Assembly: GCA_002005505.1 (NCBI GenBank)
Contig: KV908571.1
Location: forward strand, 27,072 to 91,071
Source: Botryococcus braunii
Taxonomy: Eukaryota > Chlorophyta > Trebouxiophyceae
Length of the DNA: 64,000 nucleotides
Reading direction: 5' to 3'
This document shows positions 23,430 through 35,170 of this stretch, in pieces. Position 1 is the stretch's first letter; the number at the start of each line of letters is the position of its first letter. Below the pieces are notes generated by a model. That model did not search any database, was not told the DNA's origin, and worked only from the letters and a program-made list of their open reading frames with translations. The translations under genes and the position numbers were made by a program.

Positions 23430-24640
23430 TTGGTGGTGCTTACATAATCTCGTCTCCGCGTGTGCCGGGTCATGCACACTTTAACTTTTTTCTAAGCACA
23501 CCTTTCGTATACTAATGTACCGCTGAGCTTTGAGCACTACTCAATTCTCGAGCTCTTGACGCTCCATTTCCTGATTTGTATTAGAACGAGTATTGCTGGC
23601 GAAAAGGGCCAGCTTCAGTCCCGTCCTTTGGCAATACGTGAAGGTGGCGTGAGTCGCAACTGGGCATTAATGGTGATGGTGACCGAGTAATGGACGACAT
23701 GTTTGTGAACACGAGTTAGAGTAACAAACGTCTGAAGTGTAACTCGTGTGCATACAAATACGATGTGAACAAGAGTTACACTTAGAGTTGGGCAACTACG
23801 CGCCGCGTAGATACGCGTACGTAAGAAAAGCGTAGAGAAAGCGAACGTAGATGGGATCCAACTACGGATGCCTACTCTTGTTTTCATGTGTTTTGGGGAT
23901 TTTGCGTTGATTATGACATTGAATACATATTCTATAATATAACCTGTAATCAGTAGCTACGTTTCGTGTGTACATGGACTCTTTTCGGTACTTATGTTGT
24001 CCGACCATGCTTATCCAACCTGGCAGAAGTACACCGGACTCCTGCCGTACTGCAGTACAAATGTCATGTATTGTATAAAATTGCGTTTTTTGTTTTCTTT
24101 GACAAGTTTTTTAAATTTTATGGGATGAAAGGCTTTGACTTTGACAAAAACAACCTCGACAGTGTCTGACAGGCAAAGCAAAATGAACTTAAGTTTCTCC
24201 ATGTGCCAATAGGCCATATCTGCTACAAAAGTGTATGAATATGTGCGAATTTCTATGAACTACGCCGGGCAATGTTGACGACTAGGATGTCCTTGATCGA
24301 ATGGTGCAGTCTGCCGCGAACTACACGACTTACGCCTACGCGTAGCACATCCATATGTAGATCGGCAAAAAGCGTAGAAAATGCCAACCCTAGTACTGCA
24401 GCTAGCAACGGGTGCTGCCAAAGGACTCTTTCGCGGTGCAACCCCAAACAAAAGCAATAATAAGCTTCACCCAATCTAAACCTCCACGGGAGGCCTGCAT
24501 AAACTTTCTCACTCTATTTCGTTTCGCTTATTGTGTCATGCAACCATTGTAAGCTGCGAGATATGTATGTCATCGGAACTACATGGGAAGGCGTCTATGC
24601 ATTTCGTCGTGGGACCCTTGACTCAAGTGGACTAAAATTT
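23430..24640. other. Unassigned spacer between inverted CACTA fragments
   Basis: No gene recognised. A segment at about 23,452-23,503 (CCGGGTCATGCACACTTTAA) recurs near 60,961-61,010. The remainder is A/T-rich with short frames only. Confidence 0.5.
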
Positions 24641-24669
24641 CGGAACCGCATGTATGTGACCTTCGCATT

Positions 24670-26640
<1,971 letters not shown>

Positions 26641-26945
26641 TCAGCATAGGCATACTTCAGGAAAGTGGCTGAGGTTACCGATTCTGCATTCTAGCCCTGA
26701 CGAAGGCCGGGAAAATCCTCTAACACTTTAGTTAGAGCCCGTTTGCAGGTTCCCAACATATGAGCCGGCACAACTGTACCGCTCCCGAGCAGCTGGGTTC
26801 CATCTGGAGCACCCGTGTCAGTGTTGGATCTGTGAATTTCCCCCCCTGCGCCGTTCAGAACCCCACTGCTCCAACCCAGCGACTTCAGGGTACTTGTACT
26901 TGAAAAGTGTCAAAGCCTTTCCAGGCAAAAGTAGTTGACAAGAAC
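26641..26945. other. Unassigned interval
   Basis: Nothing recognised. It lies between the CACTA-derived fragment and a partial copia LTR. Confidence 0.5.
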
Positions 26946-27333
26946 TGTTGAGTTGTGAACATACATTATAGAATGCCTTGTGCTTTAGGTGATCTTCAAA
27001 TGTACATTATTAGGATACGGGTCCACTATCCACATAAGTTACCTCAAGACACGTTCGGATGAGGTCTATTTCGAACATAAGGTACAATCTGATCAAGATT
27101 ACGCGTTAGTGTGAAAGGACTATTAAAGCTGCGATCACCGCATAGTCGAGCAACTGGTTTGGAAAGATACTGGGCACATAAGGATGCCAGTCTTGTTCAT
27201 GTAATTGCATGTGTCTAAAGAGCAGACAGTCGTCAAGGACTGTAGCTGGAGAGGCACGAACTTACGACCTGTCTGCATGCTTACAGGTGCGGTGACGCAG
27301 GATGTGTATTGGTAATGTGTTCATGTTTGATTG
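26946..27333 (+). repeat. Partial LTR of copia family 1, inverted relative to its neighbour
   Basis: TGTTGAGTTGTGAACATACA through TTCATGTTTGATTG matches the first 388 bp of the solo LTR at 41,957. It stops abruptly and joins a minus-strand gag fragment. Confidence 0.9.
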
Positions 27334-27334
27334 G

Positions 27335-28063
27335 CTCTGCCAGCGGGATATCCTGGTACTCCAAGTTCTCAATGGCAGTGAGGATCGTCTCCAGCATGTT
27401 GTATGGGTCTGACTTGGCGGAGGTAATTGCCCAAGCGTCGTTCTGCAAGACTGCAGGTAGCCCCTTAAACATATACCTGCAGATCTGGCGGTCGCTCAGC
27501 TGATGGTTATTGGCCTCCAGGGAGGCGGCAATACTGATGACTCGGTGGCACCATTCTTGCACTGTCTCTCCCTTTACCATGCCTTGTTTGAGCCCCTTGA
27601 TCCACTTCTCGATGATTTCCCTGTCCTTCCCTCCAGTGCAGCGGTCCGCCATCCACTGAATGAAGTCAAAAGCGCTCCCCCGCTGTTTGACTTCGTCGTG
27701 CCACATGGACGGGACAGACTGCAAAATGAAATGTTTTACTGCTGCGTTCTCCGTGGTCTTAGGCATAGCTGTCTCCAACGCTCCCATTGCTCCTTTTTGC
27801 ATTGCGCAGGACTCCAGCTCTTCACGCCAGGCCCTGAAATTAGTGCGATCAGCCTTCAGCTGCGTAGACATCTTGGGATTGGAGGAGTTCATCGTGTATG
27901 CATACGAGCTGGCTGCCGTGCCTCCAGTGGTCTGTCCTGATTGTCCAGCTCCTGAGGAGGCCGTGCTGCCTCCGGCTGGTGTCGCCATAGTCTCTGAACT
28001 GCTGGGATTACTTTCGGAAACCTTGCTTTGAGAACGAGTTTGAGGTCTGGTCATACACTTCAC
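27335..28063 (-). pseudogene. Copia family 1 gag, N-terminal fragment
   Basis: The minus-strand frame starts MKCMTRPQTRSQ and is nearly identical to the gag N-terminus at 34,062. It includes FRAWREELESCAMQKG, MWHDEVKQRG and VQEWCHRVISIAASLEANNH, of the copia gag (UBN2-like) type. It ends at about residue 243, where the inverted LTR fragment begins, so zinc knuckle, protease and pol are missing. Upstream (28,064-28,490) lie the 5' untranslated leader and a primer-binding site next to the LTR at 28,491. It is therefore the start of a second internal region sharing that LTR. Confidence 0.88.
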
Positions 28064-28282
28064 TTGCTCTCACAGCGTTCAGCCTGACACAGCTGGTTTA
28101 ACTTTACCCTTCCGGCGTACACCACCGAACTTTCAAGTACTCCACCCATTCGAGGTCTAGCATGTAACCTTAATATGCAACATATGCAAAATACTCTTCA
28201 GCAATGCAATTGCCTGACCACCCGGACCTAATGACGGTCTCACGACAACGACGACGGGTGATAATCTCAGGTCACTTCACGG

Positions 28283-28313
<31 letters not shown>
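28283..28313. repeat. A31 homopolymer in copia leader
   Basis: A run of about 31 A. The matching leader at 34,279-34,288 has only AAAACAAAA. Confidence 0.9.
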
Positions 28314-28315
<2 letters not shown>

Positions 28316-28476
28316 TCCCAAGAGATTGAAGACTCTGTCGGTAGGCCTTCTGAGTGAATATCCGGTTGTTCCTTTTTTACTTCTTCTTGCGGTCAGGCAA
28401 GTCCGTGGAAAACCCAGTACAGATGCTTTCGATGATGCCATGCACTCCTGTCTGCCCTTGCCTCAGCTGGAAGGGC

Positions 28477-28490
28477 GTGGGCCCATAACC
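28477..28490 (-). promoter_or_regulatory. Primer-binding site, initiator-Met tRNA anticodon arm
   Basis: GTGGGCCCATAACC on the plus strand directly abuts the LTR end at 28,491. Read on the element strand, it is complementary to the anticodon stem-loop of eukaryotic initiator tRNA-Met. Confidence 0.7.
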
Positions 28491-29674
28491 TGTAAAAGGT
28501 TATGGGCAGTGGCGTATCCTGTAAGCAAGCAGACAGGTCGTAAGTTCGTGCCTCTCCAGCTACAGTCCTTGACGACTGTCTGCTCTTTTAGACACATGCA
28601 ACTGCATGAACAAGACTGGCATCCTTATGTGCCCAGTATCTTTCCAAACCAGTTCCGTTACATGTTGATCTGTCAATGAGCATCTACACACGGATAAGCT
28701 CCTGACGGCTGAAAGCAAGTACCTTCCTATACTCAATCAAGACTCCGTCCCTTAGCTGTTTGGGAGACTTGATTGTCCACTAAGATGGTTCACTTACAAA
28801 CAAGCAATCAAACATGAACACATTACCAATACACATCCTGCGTCACCGCACCTGTAAGCATGCAGACAGGTCGTAAGTTCGTGCCTCTCCAGCTACAGTC
28901 CTTCACGACTGTCTGCTCTTTTAGTGTGATGGAATGTAGGGATTTCCCGGCATTTCTGGACATTTCCCTTACCCCCTAGCCTAGGCGCACATGTGGCGCA
29001 CATGTCGTACGAGCAACGCGAGTACGCACGTGCCTAGCGTCTAGCCTTGGCTTCCTAGCCGTCGAATTCCATTGGATAGTTATGGACGTTACTCTCATAG
29101 TAGGATTCTAGGATATTTTCTAGATACTATTGTAGAGGTTTGGTGGACTAGTGCGCTACCATTGGAGGAACGTGAACACACGATCACGAACCACGGGAAG
29201 GAACGGATAGAGACGTAAGCCACGGGAAGACACGCACTCAGGTAATTTGGAAGCTTAGTAGACCACAAGTAGGGAGTGGAAGCTCCGTGAGGTGGGGGTT
29301 ACTTGTAATTGGAAAGAGCGTCCAACTTGTCGGCCATCCGGCCTTGTCTCTCTCTCTCTCACAACTTGGAAATTCTCTCTAACTTGTGCATTCTACTACA
29401 TTTAGACACATGCAACTGCATGAACAAGACTGGCATCCTTATGTGCCCAGTATCTTTCCAAACCAGTTGCTCGACTATGCGGTGATCGCAGCTTTAATGG
29501 TCCTTTCACGCTAACGCGTAATCTAAATCAGATTGTACCTTATGTTCGAAATAGACCTCATCCGAACGTGTCTTGAGGTACCTTATGTGGATAGTGGACC
29601 CGTATCCTAATAATGTACATTTGAAGATCACCTAAAGCACAAGGCATTCTATAATGTATGTTCACAACTCAACA
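28491..29674 (-). repeat. 3' LTR of copia copy A (703 bp plus inserted solo LTR)
   Basis: On the minus strand it begins TGTTGAGTTG at 29,674, after the purine tract GCAAGGGGAAG, and ends CCTTTTACA at 28,491. Subtracting the 476-bp insertion and its 5-bp duplication leaves 703 bp, the same as the 5' LTR. Confidence 0.88.
28925..29400 (+). repeat. Ty3-type solo LTR inserted in the copia LTR
   Basis: TGTGATGGAATG..TTCTACTACA, 476 bp, is flanked by TTTAG on both sides (28,920-28,924 and 29,401-29,405). Its start resembles the LTR at 37,953 (GGAATG..GATTTCC..GCATTTC..GGACATTT). No internal region remains, so it is a solo LTR left by LTR-LTR recombination. Confidence 0.9.
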
Positions 29675-29694
29675 CTTCCCCTTGCCTGCATGCT

Positions 29695-31269
29695 TTATGT
29701 GTATCTTCTCAAACCTAGTGAATCACGATGACCAACAAACACGGGCTTAGCAAGTGGCTTGGTCATAATGTCAGCCACATTTCGAGCAGATTCTACATAG
29801 AGGATATCTACCTGCCCAAGTGCCATAGCTTCCCTAGCATAGTGGAAGCTTACTGCAACATGCTTTGTGAATTTGGAATAAAGGGGGTTCCGTAAATTGG
29901 AAATGCATCCTTGGTTGTCACAGAAAATTTTGACTCTCCAAGGTGCATCTCCAATCTCTTCCAAGAAGCCCCTAAGCCAGTTGGCTTCCTTCACAATATG
30001 GCCGGCTGCCATAAACTCGGCTTGCACAGTTGAGGTAGCAACTGAGCTCTGCTTCTTGCTTCCCCAAACCATGGCATTACCATAGACTGATAGAACATAG
30101 CCAGTGGTGGAATACCTGTGGTCCAGGTCCCCAGCATAGTCGGCATCAACATAGCCTTCTAGCTCAGGCCCCTTTCCACCCAGAGTAAGAGCTAATTCTC
30201 TCGTATCTCTCAAGTACTTCAGCACTCGAATGGCCTCATTCCAGTGTGAGGTAGTGGGTGTCATTCTATACCTTGACAACACTCCAACCGCCTGAGAAAT
30301 GTCAGGCCGGGTCGTATTGGCAATATATAGCAACGATCCAATCAACTCACAGTACCGATGACCAGGTGGCAGTGGGGTACCTGCCCCATGTGACAAACCA
30401 TCTGAGGACTCGGGTCTGCTGCTAGCCACGAAGTCCTTGGACATGGGGGTATCAACCACACGCCCATCATCAGCAACCCCAAACTTTTCCACAAGAGCAT
30501 CAATCTTGGGAGTGCAACTCATGGAAATAGTGCTCTGAACTCTATTGCGTAGGACCTGACACCCCAGGAAATCATTCACCTCTCCCAAATCATGGATGGT
30601 GAAGTCCTTCTTCAACAACTCTTTCCCCCACTCAATCTCTGCAACCAATCTGGCAACTATGAGAAGATCATCAACATAAACAAGAATAAAGGACAGGTTG
30701 CCATCAGGGGCCCTCCTGATGTATACACCCGCATCACTCTTGCACACACTATACCCCATCACGCTCAACTTGTCGGTCAAGGTCTTGTGCCAAGCCCGTG
30801 GGGCTTGTTTTAGACCGTATAGTGCCTTCCTGAGCTTGCACACAACCCTCGTGTTGCCATTCTCAAATCCTGGTGGTTGGGTCACATAGACCTCTTCCTC
30901 CAACTCTCCATTGAGAAAAGCCGTCTTGATATCCACTTGGTGGATCTCAAGATTCTGTGTGGCAGCCACTGCCAGCACAGCCCTCCTTGCCCCATAGCTG
31001 CTGGTGGGTGCAAATACCTCCCCAACATCTATCCCAGGGATCTGTCTACACCCTTGGGCAACTAACCTCGCTTTAAAGCGAGTAACATTCCCATGTGCAT
31101 CAATTTTAGTGGAGAATATCCAATGGACAGGAATAACTTTTTGTCCATGTGGTCTGTCCACATACTCTAGAACCTCATGGGTATCAAGGGAATCCATCTC
31201 TTCCCTCATTGCTTGTTGCCAAAAATCCCACTGAGGGGAGCATTGGGCTTCCCTCAGGTTAGATGGCAC
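29695..31269 (-). pseudogene. Copia family 1 reverse transcriptase and RNase H (copy A)
   Basis: The open frame of 524 codons starts within the linker before RT (SPQWDFWQQAMREEM). It contains the copia RT motifs KARLVAQGCRQIPGID, IHQVDIKTAFLNGELEEEVY, QPPGFE, ALYGLKQAPRAWH and the catalytic LVYVDDLLIVA. RNase H shows EGYVDADYAGD, AEFMAAG, FCDNQGCISN and ADIMTKPL, then the stop. The RT/RNase H frame is complete, but it is separated from the upstream gag-integrase frame by an internal deletion and shift (31,270-31,560). The element is probably not functional as a unit. Confidence 0.92.
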
Positions 31270-31542
31270 GTGAACCTTTCCCAGCTTGACATAAGGTACA
31301 TTTTGTACCTTATGCTGAGACTCTGCAGTACTGTCAGCACTCCTGGGACTTTTGTCTTTTATATTCCTCTGATCCTGGTTCTCAGAATAAGGTACATTTT
31401 GAGATCCTGCAGTACAGCCAGAACTGCCAGAGCCCTCCCCAACTCTCTCTCTCTTGAACTGCCAGACTCATGCGCTCCACCATTACAATCTCTCACCTTT
31501 CTCAATGCAGGTGGAAGCAGCAGCTCTCTCTCTCTCCTGGAC

Positions 31543-34062
31543 TCACACCTTTGGTCCAAATACAGACCGCTGACCTGGGGGAATGTGAACATGTGCCACA
31601 CAGCCCCATGTGCGCAAGGAAGCAACATCAGGCTTTACCCCATAGAACATATCAGTAGGGGTCAGAGGCCTGCCTGTGGTGGGGCCCACGTTGTACAGCA
31701 GGGTGGCAGACTCCAGTGCCGCCTTCCACAAGGAAGGGTCTGCTGCAGCGTGCACCAACAGGGTCCTTGTGCGCTCCTTCAGAGTCTGATTCATGCGCTC
31801 AGCAAGTCCATTTTGCTGAGGCGTGGATGGAGCTGAGGTCTCCATTTTAGTGCCCTGCTGAGCACAAAATTCTTTGAACTGCTGATTCAGAAATTCTGTC
31901 CCTCTATCAGATCTCACACACTTCACCACTTTCTCATGAAATGTCTGCCAGTACTTCAAGAGCTCAATGAGGGCCTTGGGAATGGCTTCTTTCGACTTCA
32001 CTGCCAATGAGGCTATCAGATGGGATTTTTCATCAACAACAGTAACCCAAAAACGCTCTCCCGTGATTGCAGCTGGTGAAATGGGACCCACAGTGTCCAC
32101 ATGCACTCTATCTAACACACTCTCTGCAGGCCTAGAGGAAGCTGGAAAGGGGGGGCGAGAATGTTTCCCTTGTATACATGACTCACACTGGGGAGAACAC
32201 TCTGAGCATGGAGCAAGGGACACATTGATCCCAGTGACCAGGTCTTCGTTGTCCAACCTTGTCATACTCTTAACCCCAGGATGCCCCAACCTTGCATGCC
32301 ATAGTAGTCGATCTGTACACACGTGCCCTTTCCTGGCATGATACGAGGCCACATGAGGACTGGACTGTGGCTGCGCATCATGCTGGCTCTTGACGGGACA
32401 CACCCATTCTAAAAAAAACAGCCCTCGCTCTCTGGCTATCTTACCAGACCAGCCTGCTGGGCCTTTCATGGTCGTGTACCCACCTGCACTGTCAGTGAGG
32501 AATGATGCTCCATCCTGAATGGCTCCTGTGACAGAAATCAGATTAGTGTGTGCAGTGGGCACACACTGCACATTATGCAGCCAAAACACCTCTTGTCTGG
32601 CATTGACCAGACACACAGACCCAGTTGCAACTATCCCTCCTTTGGCATCAGAAGTGGCCAAATGAAGAGGGAGGGGTTGAGCATGCATGACTGGGTTGTG
32701 TAGTAAAGACAGGTCATTTACAAGGTGCACCGATGCACCACTATCTATCAGCCACGAGGTACTGCAAGCCCCATGAGATGTAGGTGTAAGCACATTCAAC
32801 GAAACGAACATAGGCTCACCAGCACCTGGAGGAGGTGGTGGTGGGAGATGCCAGCCTGGGAAGAAGGGGAAGATAGTGGACACAGATCCAGGAGGATGTG
32901 AGGTTGACACGGGAGGGCCTCCTCTGGACTGGCCAGCATCCCACCAGCTGGCTTGTTGCTGAGGAGCTCCAGTGCCCCACCACGCAGCTGGGCCCGCACT
33001 TGCAGCTTGCATTGTGCCACGTAGAGCTTGCAGCCTCTTCAGTTCCAGGCAATCCCTCCAGAAATGTCCCGTCCTGTTGCAGAAGCGACACGCTAGTTCC
33101 TCCTTTGGCCTCCTGCCACGTCCAGACCCTCGCCCCCTGCCTCCAGCGTTGTGAGCAGAAGGGCCATAGGGGGCCTGACCATCAGCAGGTGCTCCAGCTC
33201 CCACTCCTGGTGCTGCTCCAGCGCCCGGTGCAGCTCCAGCGCCTTGGGGAGGCCCAGGGATTCCACCCTGAGCTGGCACGGCTGCTGCTGCTGCTGCCAT
33301 AACTGCTGCAGCTGATGCTTTGACTTGCACTGACTCTGCCAGCGGGATATCCTGGTACTCCAAGTTCTCAATGGCAGTGAGGATCGTCTCCAGCATGTTG
33401 TAGGGGTCTGACTTGGCGGAGGTAATTGCCCAAGCGTCGTTCTGCAAGACTGCAGGTAGTCCCTTATACATATACCTGCAGATCTGGCGGTCGCTCAGCT
33501 GATGGTTATTGGCCTCCAGGGAGGCGGCAATACTGATGACTCGGTGGCACCATTCTTGCACTGTCTCTCCCTTTACCATGCCTTGTTTGAGCCCCTTGAT
33601 CCACTTCTCGTTGATTTCCCTGTCCTTCCCTCCAGTGCAGCGGTCCGCCATCCACTGAATGAAGTCAAAAGCGCTCCCCCGCTGTTTGACTTCGTCGTGC
33701 CACATGGACGGGACAGACTGCAAAATGAAATGTTTTACTGCTGCGTTCTCTGCGGTCTTAGGCATAGCTGTCTCCAACGCTCCCATTGCTCCTTTTTGCA
33801 TTGCGCAAGACTCCAGCTCTTCACGCCAGGCACTGAAATTAGTGCGATCAGCCTTCAGCTGTGTAGACATCTTGGGATTGGAGGAGTTCATCGTGTATGC
33901 ATACGAGCTGGCTGCAGTGCCTCCAGTGGTCTGTCCTGACTGTCCTGCTCCTGAGGAGGCCGTGCTGCCTCCTGCTGGTGTTGCCATAGTCTTAGTACTG
34001 CTGGGATTACTTTCAGAAACCTTGATTTGGGAACGAGTTTGAGGTCTGGTCATACACTTCAC
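31543..34062 (-). pseudogene. Copia family 1 gag-protease-integrase (copy A)
   Basis: One frame of 839 codons. Gag is at about residues 1-250. The nucleocapsid zinc knuckle is CRFCNRTGHFWRDC, near residue 330. The protease site is WLIDSGASVHLV, near residue 450. The GAG-pre-integrase motif LLWHARLGHPGVKSM comes next, then the integrase core with DTVGP, SDRGTEF and APSTPQQNGLAERMN (catalytic D, D, E). The frame ends soon after FGPK, where copy B (35,710-36,580) shows that about 0.86 kb has been deleted. This removes the integrase C-terminus and the linker to RT and shifts the frame. Confidence 0.92.
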
Positions 34063-34453
34063 TTGCTCTCACAGCGTTCAGCCTGACACAGCTGGTTTAA
34101 GTATACCCTTCCGGCGTGCACCACAGCACTTTAAAGTATTCCACCCTTTCGAGGTCTAGCATGTACCCTTAATATGCAAGATATGCAAAATATTCTTCAG
34201 CAATTCAATTGCTTGACCACCCGGACCTACTGACGGTCTCACGACAATGACGACGGGTGATAATCTCAGGTCACTTCACGGAAAACAAAACTTCCCAAGA
34301 TATTGAAGACTCTGTCCGTAGGCCTTCTGAGTGAATATCCAGTTGTTCCTTTTTTACTTCTTCTTGCCGTCAGGCGCGTCCGTGGAAAACCCAGTACAGA
34401 TGCATCCGATGATGCCATGCACTCCTGTCTGCCCTTGGCTCAGCTGGAAGGGC

Positions 34454-34467
34454 GTGGGCCCATAACC
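34454..34467 (-). promoter_or_regulatory. Primer-binding site, initiator-Met tRNA anticodon arm
   Basis: GTGGGCCCATAACC on the plus strand abuts the LTR end at 34,468 with no spacer. On the element strand it pairs with the anticodon arm rather than the 3' end of initiator tRNA-Met. Confidence 0.72.
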
Positions 34468-35170
34468 TGTAAAAGGTTATGGGCAGTGAAGGATCCTGTA
34501 AGCAAGCAGACAGGTCGTAAGTTCGTGCCTCTCTAGCTACAGTCCTTGACGACTGTCTGCTCTTTTAGACACATGCAACTGCATGAACAAGACTGGCATC
34601 CTTATGTGCCCAGTATCTTTCCAAACCAGTTTCGTTGCATGTTGATCTGTCAATGAGCATCTACACACGGATAAGCTCCTGACGGCTGAAAGCAAGTACC
34701 TTCCTATACTCAATCAAGACTCCGTCCCTTAGCTGTTTGGGAGACTTGATTGTCCACTAAGATGGTTCACTTACAAACAAGCAATCAAACATGAACACAT
34801 TACCAATACACATCCTGCGTCACCGCACCTGTAAGCAAGCAGACAAGTCGTAAGTTCGTGCCTCTCCAGCTACAGTCCTTGACGACTGTCTGCTCTTTTA
34901 GACACATGCAACTGCATGAACAAGACTGGCATCCTTATGTGCCCAGTATCTTTCCAAACCAGTTGCTCGACTATGCGGTGATCGCAGCTTTAATGGTCCT
35001 TTCACGCTAACGCGTAATCTAAATCAGATTGTACCTTATGTTCGAAATAGACCTCATCCGAACGTGTCTTGAGGTACCTTATGTGGATAGTGGACCCGTA
35101 TCCTAATAATGTACATTTGAAGATCACCTAAAGCACAAGGCATTCTATAATGTATGTTCACAAGTCAACA
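34468..35170 (-). repeat. 5' LTR of copia copy A, 703 bp
   Basis: On the minus strand it runs TGTTGA..CCTTTTACA. Within it a segment of about 135 bp (AACTGGTTTGGAAAGATACT..TTACAG) occurs twice. At 35,170 it abuts the truncated plus-strand copy B. Confidence 0.88.

Larger units (their letters stand above)
28491..35170 (-). mobile_element. Copia family 1 element, copy A, with both LTRs
   Basis: A minus-strand Ty1/copia element: 5' LTR 34,468-35,170, primer-binding site 34,454-34,467, gag-protease-integrase 34,062-31,543, RT-RNase H 31,269-29,695, polypurine tract about 29,675-29,687, and 3' LTR 28,491-29,674. The 3' LTR contains a foreign solo LTR. Its neighbours on both sides are further pieces of the same family, so no target duplication of its own is visible. 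Confidence 0.88.
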
